7,303 nt of DNA, taken from NCBI GenBank assembly GCA_003535955.1, contig DPZM01000077.1:9349-16651 (forward strand), in the 5' to 3' direction. The stretch is from Lachnospiraceae bacterium. Lineage in GTDB: Bacteria > Bacillota > Clostridia > Lachnospirales > Lachnospiraceae. The position numbers and the translations under genes are program-made. The notes below the pieces were generated by a model. The model searched no databases and was not told where the DNA came from. It worked only from the letters and a program-made list of their open reading frames with translations. Below, piece after piece: positions 1 to 7,259 of the stretch (positions are counted from its first letter, which is position 1; every line of letters begins with the position of its first letter).

Positions 1-7
1 TGGCACA

Positions 8-922
8 TTATCTTATGAAGCGGTAGAGTTCGCGTATCTCCTGGCCGCCGGCGAGTCCTTCCATGAAGGCAGAAGCGCTCCCTGCCGCAAGTCCCATATA
101 GAAGGCATCATCGAAGCTGCCCGATTCAAGGTAGCCGGCAATGAAGCCCGCCACCATGGAATCACCCGAGCCCACCGAATTACGCACGTTCCCGTTAGGT
201 GCTTCCCTGCTTATCACCCGGTCGTCCTCGGTAAGCAGGAGGGCTCCCTGGGATGCAAGCGACACAAGAACGTTTCGCGCTCCCCTGTCCCTTAACTTCT
301 TGGCCCCGCTTATAACCGCCTCCTTATCGAAGGGTGATATCTGTTCGCCAAGGAGCTGGCCCAGTTCTTCGTGATTGGGCTTAACAAGGAAGGGATGGTA
401 TGGCAGGGCATTAATGAAGTTCTCGTCCGTCGTGTCCACCACTATCTTTGTCTCATCATATGACAGCTGCTCGATAAACCCGGCATAGATATTGCTTGGC
501 ATATGCCTTGGCACGGTCCCTGCTATGACCAGCATGTCATCCTTCCCGATCGCCCTGATCTTCTCAAACATCTTAGCCATGGCAGAATCAGGCACCCGCG
601 GACCTATCGCATTAAGCTCGGTTTCCTCGCTGGTCCTCACCTTTAAGTTTATCCTCGAATGTCCTTCCCTAAGATGGACAAAGTCAGTCAGGACACCCTT
701 ATCATTAAGACCCTTCTCTATCTCCGCTCCGGTGAAGCCGGCGATGAAGCCAAGGGCAGTCGTATCAACATCAAGGCTCTTAAGTACCTGAGACACATTT
801 ACACCCTTGCCGCCATAGGCGTATGACTCTTCGGTTATCCGGTTTATCTTCCCCGTCGCAAGTTCATGGTCGAGCCTGACCATGTAATCGATCGAAGGAC
901 TTAACGTTAATGTATATATCAT
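8..922 (-). CDS. fruK: 1-phosphofructokinase, PfkB/ribokinase family
   Basis: A 304-residue cytoplasmic sugar kinase that, by family, phosphorylates fructose 1-phosphate to fructose 1,6-bisphosphate with ATP after PTS uptake of fructose. Seen in the sequence: an N-terminal TLTLSPSIDY segment (substrate Asp at residue 12), the GGKGVN motif at 37-42, a TELNAIGP segment at 101-108 typical of FruK/LacC, KPNHEEL at 181-187, and the C-terminal PfkB signature with GSGD at 251-254, where D254 should be the catalytic base. Length is normal for FruK and the frame is intact. The start is ATG at 922 with a strong GAGGAGG site 4 bases upstream. The stop TAA lies 7 bases from the window edge, so partner genes such as fruA, if present, would lie beyond it. 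It follows the chemoreceptor gene behind a hairpin. Tagatose-6-phosphate kinase (LacC) is the main alternative, since the two families are close; FruK is favoured. Confidence 0.85.
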   Translation of the reverse strand: MIYTLTLSPSIDYMVRLDHELATGKINRITEESYAYGGKGVNVSQVLKSLDVDTTALGFIAGFTGAEIEKGLNDKGVLTDFVHLREGHSRINLKVRTSEETELNAIGPRVPDSAMAKMFEKIRAIGKDDMLVIAGTVPRHMPSNIYAGFIEQLSYDETKIVVDTTDENFINALPYHPFLVKPNHEELGQLLGEQISPFDKEAVISGAKKLRDRGARNVLVSLASQGALLLTEDDRVISREAPNGNVRNSVGSGDSMVAGFIAGYLESGSFDDAFYMGLAAGSASAFMEGLAGGQEIRELYRFIR

Positions 923-934
923 TGTTCCTCCTCA

Positions 935-968
935 TAATAAAAGGAGCCGCGGATGCACCCGCGGCTCC
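935..968 (-). terminator. Intrinsic terminator-like hairpin after the chemoreceptor gene, directly before fruK
   Basis: On the minus strand the arms GGAGCCGCGG and CCGCGGCTCC (968-959 and 952-943) pair perfectly over 10 bp around a 6-base loop, followed at once by TTTTATTAT. This is the standard form of a Rho-independent terminator and would end the chemoreceptor transcript 33 bases after its stop codon. It is odd because the T-run leads straight into the fruK Shine-Dalgarno site, leaving no room for a promoter between hairpin and fruK. It may therefore also be a leader hairpin or attenuator of fruK. Confidence 0.85.
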
Positions 969-979
969 ACACAAGCTTT

Positions 980-1008
980 ATTTTATAATATCATTTAAAA
1001 CTATTCAA
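980..1008 (-). promoter_or_regulatory. Candidate sigma-A promoter for fruK overlapping the chemoreceptor stop codon
   Basis: Minus-strand TTGAAT (1008-1003) and TAAAAT (985-980) are separated by exactly 17 bases: four of six and five of six matches to the consensus. The -35 box includes the last bases and stop codon of the chemoreceptor gene. Transcription would start near position 972, so the fruK leader would be about 50 bases and would begin with the perfect hairpin at 943-968. No other promoter position is available between the hairpin and the fruK start. This is a prediction from sequence only; the region is AT-rich, so a chance match is possible. Confidence 0.5.
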
Positions 1009-2716
1009 TGATAAATTCACCGACGATAGACTTAAGCTGCTCTACGCACTGTAAGCTCTCCTCTACAAGGTTGTTGGTCTCCGACGTCCTTGAAACCATG
1101 TCTGTTGTCTTGTCCGCGATATCCGTGACACCAAGCGTCGACTCGCCGACCGTTGATGTGATACCAGACATTGCATCGCTTATCTTGCTTATGGAATCGG
1201 CAAGATTGATGATCGACTCGTGTACATCGTTCATGCTGCGCTTGAATTCCATTGCATCCGTGCTGTACTGCTCGCTGACCTCGGCAAATTCGGAATAATC
1301 GGTAAGTACCGTAGTCTCAAGGAAGGCCGTTGTCTCCTCAAGGCAGGCGGTCATGTTGGCAACCGCGGCATTAACTTCACCTACGATACCATTGATATCC
1401 GTAACCGACTTGGAGGTCTGCTCGGCAAGGTGTCCGATCTCCGTCGCAACTACCGCAAAGCCCCGGCCCGCTTCACCCGCACGGGCTGCCTCTATACTTG
1501 CGTTAAGGGCAAGGAGCGAGGTCTGTGATGATATTGACATGATGGCTTCGGTAAGCTCATTGATCTTACTTACGGCCTTGGATTCTTCTATTGCGTTGGC
1601 TGAACGTACCTTAACCGAATTGTAGGTTTCCTGAGTCCTTCTTGTTGCGTCAACCGTCTTATCCCTTAAGGCATTGGCCCTCTCCATAACCTCAACGCTC
1701 AGGCTGTCACCACGCTCCGACAGCTGGGTGATATCCTTGGCACCGTTCTGCATGTAGCCGATGTTGGCATAAATGCTCTCGGTGGTAGCCGCAGTCTCTT
1801 CCATGCCTGCTGCCAGCTCCTGGGTCGTGGCCGAGTTATCGGTACACATATTATTGACAACGTTGGTAACAGACTGGAGTTGGTTGACGTTACCGTCGAT
1901 CTTGGTGCTGGCATCCTCGATATTGCCGACCATTTCGGCCAGGTTGCTCCTCATCTTAACCACGGCCCTTGCCATGGCTCCGGTCTCATCCTTACGCTTA
2001 CACAGCATGTCGGCACGCTTGCTCTTCTTGAAGTTAAGTTCGCTGGTCCTCTCGATAACATCAGTGAGCATACCGAGGGGTTTAACGATCATCGCACTTA
2101 TGATATAGGCCAGTACCGCACATACTATAAGAACTGCGACAGCAACTCCTATTGCGGTATTACGGATCGAATTGACCTTGCCCGATACCTCTGACTTACT
2201 GACATCAACGACCAAAAGGTATCCAACCTTAAGGATCGAATAGGCTGCCATCTTCTCGGTTCCGCCGTCATTGTAGCTAAAGGTACCGCTCTCTCCGGCG
2301 GCTATTGCATCTGCAAATTCCTGGAAGGTCACATCCTCGCTGGCATGAGGACCCTTCTGTGAATACTTGCAGAAAAGCTCCGGTGTAACCAGCATGATAT
2401 TTGTGGTTTCGTATCCTTCAATACCCACAGAATCAAGGATCTCGGCATAAGAGCTTATCATCTGGACAACACCGCCCGTGATCGTGTCTATCGAATCCCT
2501 CTCTGCTTCTGCCATATACTGAAGCTGTGCGCTGACCTGATCAGCCATAGACTGCTTGAACCTTGATACGGTAAGCAGCATTACGATCACTACCGCAACT
2601 ATCATGGATGCGCATACCAATGCGATTATCTTAAAACAGATCGAATTGATAAACGAAACCTTCTGTCCGTTCGTATTCTTTACACTGCCTTTTTCTTTTG
2701 TTTTCTGGTTTCCCAT
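1001..2716 (-). CDS. Methyl-accepting chemotaxis protein with short extracellular Cache-like domain
   Basis: A 571-residue transmembrane chemoreceptor that would signal through CheW/CheA to the flagellar motor. Visible parts: a charged N-terminus, TM1 at about 27-49, an extracellular region of about 130 residues whose end (GTFSY...KMAAYSIL...[11 protein letters not shown]) resembles the C-terminal part of Cache domains, TM2 at about 187-210, a HAMP linker at about 209-262 ([11 protein letters not shown]), then the long cytoplasmic coiled-coil. The hairpin tip is highly conserved ([17 protein letters not shown] at about 399-415, then [18 protein letters not shown]). A likely methylation segment is [16 protein letters not shown] near 296-311. 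There is no C-terminal CheR-tethering pentapeptide. ATG at 2716 is chosen because AAGGGGG lies 6 bases upstream; an in-frame TTG at 2737 would place that site inside the gene. The ligand cannot be told. It has its own promoter upstream and a hairpin downstream. Confidence 0.93.
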   Translation of the reverse strand: MGNQKTKEKGSVKNTNGQKVSFINSICFKIIALVCASMIVAVVIVMLLTVSRFKQSMADQVSAQLQYMAEAERDSIDTITGGVVQMISSYAEILDSVGIEGYETTNIMLVTPELFCKYSQKGPHASEDVTFQEFADAIAAGESGTFSYNDGGTEKMAAYSILKVGYLLVVDVSKSEVSGKVNSIRNTAIGVAVAVLIVCAVLAYIISAMIVKPLGMLTDVIERTSELNFKKSKRADMLCKRKDETGAMARAVVKMRSNLAEMVGNIEDASTKIDGNVNQLQSVTNVVNNMCTDNSATTQELAAGMEETAATTESIYANIGYMQNGAKDITQLSERGDSLSVEVMERANALRDKTVDATRRTQETYNSVKVRSANAIEESKAVSKINELTEAIMSISSQTSLLALNASIEAARAGEAGRGFAVVATEIGHLAEQTSKSVTDINGIVGEVNAAVANMTACLEETTAFLETTVLTDYSEFAEVSEQYSTDAMEFKRSMNDVHESIINLADSISKISDAMSGITSTVGESTLGVTDIADKTTDMVSRTSETNNLVEESLQCVEQLKSIVGEFIIE

Positions 2717-2729
2717 GATGCACCCCCTT
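2717..2729 (-). promoter_or_regulatory. Ribosome binding site that fixes the chemoreceptor start
   Basis: Minus-strand AAGGGGG (2729-2723) followed by a 6-base spacer to ATG at 2716. It is a good variant of AAGGAGG at normal spacing and argues against the upstream TTG at 2737 as the start, which has no such site. Confidence 0.75.
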
Positions 2730-2758
2730 GATGTCAATGCCCGGTGATCCCGGACTTA

Positions 2759-2775
2759 TTCATTTTCAAAATGAA
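2759..2775. repeat. Perfect 17-base palindrome in the chemoreceptor leader
   Basis: TTCATTTT and AAAATGAA flank a single central base, giving an 8-bp perfect inverted repeat. It lies just downstream of the predicted transcription start of the chemoreceptor gene (near 2779). The position suits an operator for a dimeric regulator. A one-base loop makes it a poor RNA hairpin unless the inner pairs stay open. AT-rich palindromes of this size can occur by chance in intergenic DNA. Confidence 0.4.
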
Positions 2776-2785
2776 CTCACAGTAA

Positions 2786-2814
2786 ATTATACAATAAAAA
2801 CACCCTTAATTCAA
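2786..2814 (-). promoter_or_regulatory. Sigma-A-type promoter of the chemoreceptor gene
   Basis: Minus-strand TTGAAT (2814-2809), a 17-base spacer rich in T, and a perfect TATAAT (2791-2786). The predicted start is near 2779, giving a leader of about 63 bases before the ATG at 2716. This is the clearest promoter in the window. It looks like a housekeeping promoter and not the sigma-D (flagellar) type often seen at chemotaxis genes, since no TAAA-N15-GCCGATAT arrangement is seen here. Confidence 0.75.
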
Positions 2815-2908
2815 TAAAACAGCCTCTGATTTGTTGCTTTTTTTCTGACATTTCAATTCTATATCCCTAATTGACTTTAAACATGATATTCCCGCCCGGA
2901 TGTGACAA

Positions 2909-5404
2909 CTAGACGTTATTATCTTTTACCAAAGTATCTTTTGCCAAATCATCTTCAGCCGGATAATCCGCACTTAGACCCTCCCAGAACTCAGCAGCCT
3001 TCTCTCCTGCCGTTGTTGCTGAACAGACTTCATAATCCTTCCATTCCCTGGGGAAAAGCTTCATATAAGGAGGTGTCAGGAACCTCTCGTCAAGCAGGGC
3101 AACGATACCCACATCATCAACCGTCCTTATGACCCGGCCGGCCGCCTGCATGACCTTGTTCATGCCGGGATACCTATAGGCATAATCAAATCCGTCATGG
3201 CCGTCTGATTCATAGGCCTCCTTAAGTATGCCACGTTCATTGGTGACCATGGGAAGACCGGTCCCCACAATGATGGCCCCTATCAGTGAGTCATTCTTAA
3301 GGTCGATCCCTTCGGCAAATATCCCGCCCATAACGCAGAAGCCGATAAGGATTTTACTGTCCGGTTCACCGGTAAGAAGCGGCAGGAGCTTTTCACCATC
3401 CGGATCCGCAAGAGCCGGCCTGTCATTTCCGGTAAAGTAAGACAGAAATTCCTCCCTCTCCTCTTCCTTCATATTGGCTTTCTGGACAAGGACCTTTACC
3501 CCATCCGTGTCCAGGTATAATTCATAGGCTTTAAGGACCTCGGAGAGGAAGGCATGCGAAGGGAAGAAGACCATGTAATTCCCCTCTCTTGCTGTGCAGA
3601 TATCGTGGATATAGCCCGCGATCTTAACATATTCGGCCTCGGACCGCCTGGTATATTTGGAGCTTACATCCCTGGAAACAAGCAGTCCCCTTTTCTTTAC
3701 ATCAAATATCGAATGGGCATAGACTGCGTAATCCGACGGGTCCGCCCCCAGCATATCCTTAAAATAGTTAACCGGGAGCAGGGTGGCCGAGAAGAAGATC
3801 GTACTCACGCCCTTAAGGAGCCTGAGCTTTAGTGATTCTGACGGATTGACACACAGGAGCTTGAGCTTGAAATCCCCTGCCGTCACGTGCTCGCAGTAGA
3901 TCCTGTAATCGTTTTCCCCCATCTGGTCATGCATGTTAAGGAAGTGGCGGACCTTTAAGTAAAAGTCAAGCACCTCCTCGGACTGCGGAAAATGCTCCTG
4001 CTCGTCAAGGAAGGTCTCAAGCCTTCCCATAAGGCGGTTTAAGGACATGACTATATCGCTTATATCATCAAGGACCGTAAAGGTCTCGCATTCGCGCTTA
4101 AGCGACAAAAGCTTGCGGTTGGTGTTCCCAAGGGCACGGTCGAGCCTTGTGTCCACATGCTTTACAAGACCCTTCAATTTAAGAAAGTCCTCCTTATAGA
4201 GGTCGGCACTGTACATGGCCATTCCGCGGTCCGCAAGATTGTGGGCCTCGTCGACCAGAAAGATATACCTGCCCGGCGCCCCGTCCGCGAAAAACCTGCG
4301 CAGGTAGACATTGGGATCAAAGACATAATTGTAATCGCATATGATCGCGTCGGAGAAAAGGGACATGTCAAGACAGAGCTCGAAGGGACACACATTGTGT
4401 CTCTCCGCATAGGCCTCAATAACTTCCCTTGTGAATGAATCCTCATGGGTAAGGAGGTCGTACATGGCGTCGTTGACCCGGTCGTAATGGCCCCTGGCCC
4501 GTGGGCAGGCATCCGGATTGCACTCGGGTTTCTCAAGCGTGCATATCTTCTCCTTGGCTGTTATCACCACCGATTTGATCCGCAGACCTTCACCCCTTAA
4601 TATATCGAAGCAGTCCGCCGCCACCGTCCTTGTGATGGTCTTGGCCGTAAGGTAGAATATCCTGTCGGCAAGGCCTTCTCCCATGGCCTTCACAGCCGGG
4701 AAGACCGTTGCTATCGTCTTGCCGGTTCCCGTCGGCGCCTGCAAAAAGAGCTTCCTGCCATGGTATATAGTCCGATAGACCTGGGATACGAGCTCCTTCT
4801 GCCCCTCCCTGTATTCAAATGGAAAATCAGTCGCCCCGATGGAAGCGTTCCTTATCTTCTTAAAAGAAAACTCAAACTCTGCCCACCTTGTGTAATCCTT
4901 TATGAGCTTCTCAAACCAGGCCTTAATCTCACCCCATGTATAAGTCTCATGAAAGTATTTCTTCTCAAGCGTAGTCTGGTTAACATAAGTCATCCGAACC
5001 GTTATCTCGGGAAGGTTCTGCTGCTTCGCGTAAATATAGGCATAGCACTTGGCCTGGGCAAGGTGTACGGGTACCGGCTCCCTAAGGCGGTCAAGATCCA
5101 GATACATGGTCTTTATCTCGTCAATTGTGGAACAGGGGACGGTGTCACAAATGATGCCGTCGGCGCGTCCGTCGACTATGATATCGAAATCCGGCAGGCA
5201 TATGACTTCCTTAAGATATACCTCGCTGTGATAGTTGCTCCCCATGCCCTGCTGGATCATCCGGTGGATCTTAGCCCCCTCAAGCATGGCCTGTATATCC
5301 TGTCCCGACTTCTTACGGTTGTCGATATCACCCGATCTTAATATAAACTCCACAAGATCGCGCACCGATACCGCAACTATGTTTTTCGTCTTATTCTCGC
5401 CCAT
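2909..5404 (-). CDS. PD-(D/E)XK nuclease fused to a Rad3/XPD-type Fe-S DNA helicase (DinG-like)
   Basis: An 831-residue cytoplasmic enzyme expected to unwind DNA with ATP and, from its N-terminus, probably also cut DNA. Residues 1 to about 175 show the RecB/Cas4-like nuclease pattern: H47, D82 in GRADGI, the E96-x-K98 pair in IDEIKT, and Q117...Y121. The helicase follows: Walker A QAPTGTGKT (222-230), a four-cysteine Fe-S set (C288, C295, C300, C339), Walker B DEAH (385-388), SAT (539-541), GGIFAEGIDL (693-702), and motif VI QAAGRVIR (753-760). All core motifs are intact, so both activities are plausible. The start at 5404 has only a weak AGG four bases upstream, but the conserved SVRDLVEF block begins at residue 13, which leaves little room for a later start. 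It sits about 30 bases behind the terminator of the EAL gene. The family occurs in Clostridia as an orphan repair-type helicase; its substrate is not established from sequence. It is not the DinG with a DnaQ exonuclease found in Bacilli. Confidence 0.88.
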   Translation of the reverse strand: MGENKTKNIVAVSVRDLVEFILRSGDIDNRKKSGQDIQAMLEGAKIHRMIQQGMGSNYHSEVYLKEVICLPDFDIIVDGRADGIICDTVPCSTIDEIKTMYLDLDRLREPVPVHLAQAKCYAYIYAKQQNLPEITVRMTYVNQTTLEKKYFHETYTWGEIKAWFEKLIKDYTRWAEFEFSFKKIRNASIGATDFPFEYREGQKELVSQVYRTIYHGRKLFLQAPTGTGKTIATVFPAVKAMGEGLADRIFYLTAKTITRTVAADCFDILRGEGLRIKSVVITAKEKICTLEKPECNPDACPRARGHYDRVNDAMYDLLTHEDSFTREVIEAYAERHNVCPFELCLDMSLFSDAIICDYNYVFDPNVYLRRFFADGAPGRYIFLVDEAHNLADRGMAMYSADLYKEDFLKLKGLVKHVDTRLDRALGNTNRKLLSLKRECETFTVLDDISDIVMSLNRLMGRLETFLDEQEHFPQSEEVLDFYLKVRHFLNMHDQMGENDYRIYCEHVTAGDFKLKLLCVNPSESLKLRLLKGVSTIFFSATLLPVNYFKDMLGADPSDYAVYAHSIFDVKKRGLLVSRDVSSKYTRRSEAEYVKIAGYIHDICTAREGNYMVFFPSHAFLSEVLKAYELYLDTDGVKVLVQKANMKEEEREEFLSYFTGNDRPALADPDGEKLLPLLTGEPDSKILIGFCVMGGIFAEGIDLKNDSLIGAIIVGTGLPMVTNERGILKEAYESDGHDGFDYAYRYPGMNKVMQAAGRVIRTVDDVGIVALLDERFLTPPYMKLFPREWKDYEVCSATTAGEKAAEFWEGLSADYPAEDDLAKDTLVKDNNV

Positions 5405-5433
5405 GTTACCTGTTCTAAACCAAATCCCGCGTC

Positions 5434-5465
5434 ATAAAAAGAGACCACGGAATGTCCGCGGTCCC
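5434..5465 (-). terminator. Intrinsic terminator of the EAL-domain gene
   Basis: On the minus strand GGGACCGCGG (5465-5456) and CCGTGGTCTC (5450-5441) form a 10-bp stem with a 5-base loop, followed by TTTTTATG. Two pairs are G-U in the minus-strand RNA but would be A-C mismatches in a plus-strand RNA, which supports action on the minus strand. It lies 16 bases after the EAL stop codon and about 30 bases before the helicase ATG, so no separate helicase promoter fits in between. The stem core resembles that of the hairpin at 935-968. Confidence 0.8.
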
Positions 5466-5480
5466 GAAACCTTTATCTTC

Positions 5481-7169
5481 TCAAATATCAATAGGATATA
5501 CATACTCCTCGGCCAGCTTCTTCGTATATTCCTTAAGGGGCAGCGGTTTATCAAAAAGATATCCCTGGATCATGTTGCAGTTAAGTTCGCGAAGGGTCCT
5601 GGCCTGTTCGGCAGTTTCACAGCCCTCGGCAATAACATCCATTCCAAGACCCGTTACCATTGTGAGTATCGATGCTAAGATGATCCTGTCCTTGGAACCT
5701 TTCACGGTTATGTTATCTATGAATGACTTGTCAATCTTTATAACGTTAACATGAAGGTCCTTAAGAAGGCTTAGTGATGAATAACCTGTACCGAAATCAT
5801 CGATCGATGTGCATATCCCCCTTGCCCTCATATCATCGACGAACCTCTCGAGAGCCCTGAATGCATCGGAGCTTGCGCTCTCGGTAAGTTCTATCTCAAG
5901 GTAGGACGGGTTTATCTTATATTTGGTGATAACCTGCATGATATCATCAACGAGATTCTCATTGCGCAGATGGAGCTTACTGAAGTTGACCGAAACCTTG
6001 GCCGGGATGATGTCATTATCTATCCAGTCCCTGATGTTCTCACATACCCTCTCAAGCACATAGAAGTCAAGATCACATATAAGTCCTTCATTCTCAAGAA
6101 CGGGAACAAAGTCAGCCGGGCTTATCACAGACCCTTCGTGGTTCCACCTTACAAGTGCCTCACAGCCCGATATCCTCTTATTATCCATGCATACCTTGGG
6201 CTGGTAATAAACCAGGAATTCCTTACGCGCAAGCGCGGTACGGAAATAGGAAATGATCTGCCTGTCCTTCTGTATCTTCTGAAGGATGTCCTCATTAAAA
6301 TACATGTGATCCGAGTCGGAATTACGCTTCAGATATTCAAGTGTCGAATTGGCCCTGCCCACCGTATCGGTTATGTTACCTGTCGAAGATGAAACGGGGC
6401 ATATCCCGGAACGGGCCGAAATACCGAGAGTCCTTGTCTGGTTGCCGGACGCGACGGATATATTAATAAGAGAAGTGTAATCAAGATACCTCTCAACGTT
6501 TTCATTCTTTAATAGTGCGACAAAATTGTCCCCTCCGAAACGGGCAATAAGTTCATCGCTTCCGTAGAAGTTCTTGAGCTTCCTGCTGTATTCCTTAAGG
6601 ACCGTATCTCCGACCCTGCTTCCCATCTGCTGATTGATATAGTTAAAGTTACGAAGGTTGGAGAAAACAACTGTATAACCCTTCAGAATGCCGCGTGTAT
6701 TAAGATCACTGCAGAACCTGGTAAAATAGACCGTATTGGGAAGTGCCGTCAGGTAATCCGTCATCTGCCGCATGTTAAGCTGGTCGCTTAAGAGGGCCTT
6801 CTGAAGGAAGGAATGGATATTCCTTATGACAAGATCAAGGGCCGCCTTCTCTTCATCGTTCCAACTGTATCCCTTTACGGGGAATATCGCGTAATTAGCC
6901 CTGTCCTTGTTGGGAGTCTTAACGCTCCTTGTATGAGTATACAGTTCATGGCCTTCAGGATCCTCATACAAAACCTTAAAGGCATCATCCTTTATCGCTT
7001 CGGATCCCTCGTTGAAAAAAACAATCCTAAGTTCAAACTTGCCGATATGCAGTTCATCCGTGACATGCTCTATTGCACCGGGGACCAGATTCAGCAGGTC
7101 CTCACTGGATATCGACTCCACAAGAAGCGTATTAAAAAATCTCCTGTAACCTTCAGAACATAAGATCAT
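5481..7169 (-). CDS. GAF-like/GGDEF/EAL protein, probable cyclic-di-GMP phosphodiesterase
   Basis: A 562-residue protein expected to hydrolyse cyclic di-GMP to pGpG and so favour motility. Residues 1 to about 135 form a GAF-like sensory region. The GGDEF domain (about 137-290) is degenerate: the signature reads GGDNF (212-216) with the catalytic Glu replaced by Asn, the first metal Asp is N171 (SNLRNF in place of LDIDNF), and no RxxD inhibitory site precedes it. The EAL domain (about 303-549) keeps the expected residues: YQPK (322-325), EAL (337-339), N395, E427 in ELTE, DDFGTGYSS (457-465), K478, E515 in AEG, E518, and Q535 in QGY. The domain is therefore predicted active, with the GGDEF part possibly a GTP-binding regulator. 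ATG at 7169 has GAGGTGG close upstream. A GTG at 7256 would add 29 residues including a hydrophobic run but has no ribosome site. No TM segment is seen from the chosen start. Confidence 0.92.
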   Translation of the reverse strand: MILCSEGYRRFFNTLLVESISSEDLLNLVPGAIEHVTDELHIGKFELRIVFFNEGSEAIKDDAFKVLYEDPEGHELYTHTRSVKTPNKDRANYAIFPVKGYSWNDEEKAALDLVIRNIHSFLQKALLSDQLNMRQMTDYLTALPNTVYFTRFCSDLNTRGILKGYTVVFSNLRNFNYINQQMGSRVGDTVLKEYSRKLKNFYGSDELIARFGGDNFVALLKNENVERYLDYTSLINISVASGNQTRTLGISARSGICPVSSSTGNITDTVGRANSTLEYLKRNSDSDHMYFNEDILQKIQKDRQIISYFRTALARKEFLVYYQPKVCMDNKRISGCEALVRWNHEGSVISPADFVPVLENEGLICDLDFYVLERVCENIRDWIDNDIIPAKVSVNFSKLHLRNENLVDDIMQVITKYKINPSYLEIELTESASSDAFRALERFVDDMRARGICTSIDDFGTGYSSLSLLKDLHVNVIKIDKSFIDNITVKGSKDRIILASILTMVTGLGMDVIAEGCETAEQARTLRELNCNMIQGYLFDKPLPLKEYTKKLAEEYVYPIDI

Positions 7170-7202
7170 ATCCACCTCGAGAAAAAGAAAATCTTCTATC
7201 TT

Positions 7203-7231
7203 AGGATAGCATGAAAAGAACAAAAAAACAA
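7203..7231 (-). promoter_or_regulatory. Possible extended -10 promoter of the EAL gene
   Basis: Minus-strand TTGTTT (7231-7226), 17 bases, then TATCCT (7208-7203) preceded by the extended -10 element TGC. The -10 box matches at only four of six positions, which the TGn element could compensate. The predicted start is near 7196, giving a short leader. An inverted repeat, CTATC-TTAG-GATAG (7196-7209), overlaps the -10 box and could be an operator or chance. Only 134 bases upstream of the gene are in the window, so another promoter may lie further out. Confidence 0.35.
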
Positions 7232-7259
7232 TCGGCAGTATTGACCCTGACAGCACTTG

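Noticed and set aside
1699..1914. Minus-strand frame of 71 codons inside the chemoreceptor gene, and a similar 120-codon frame at 4174-4536 inside the helicase.
   Set aside because: Both are out of frame within strongly conserved genes and show Arg/Pro/Ser/Thr-rich composition typical of shifted frames.
2734..2763. A nine-codon leader frame (MNKSGITGH) in the chemoreceptor 5' region.
   Set aside because: It has no clear ribosome site, no run of regulatory codons, and no terminator/antiterminator pair follows it.
2909..2945. Short imperfect repeat at the C-terminus of the helicase (DDLAKD then DTLVKD).
   Set aside because: Only two copies in a low-complexity acidic tail; likely minor slippage without functional meaning.
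4760..5341. A 193-codon open frame on the plus strand inside the nuclease-helicase gene, the longest of many plus-strand frames.
   Set aside because: It lies wholly antisense to the conserved nuclease and Walker A region, has no recognisable domain, and is explained by codon bias of the real gene. The other plus-strand frames are the same kind of shadow.
2909..5404. A Cas4-like nuclease beside a helicase raised the idea of a CRISPR or phage-defence locus.
   Set aside because: There is no repeat array, no cas1/cas2 or effector gene, and no Cas4 C-terminal cysteine cluster; the neighbours are signalling and sugar genes.
7170..7256. A 29-residue N-terminal extension of the EAL protein from GTG at 7256, with a hydrophobic run that could be a membrane anchor.
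   Set aside because: There is no Shine-Dalgarno site before the GTG, the stretch overlaps a candidate promoter, and ATG at 7169 has GAGGTGG just upstream.
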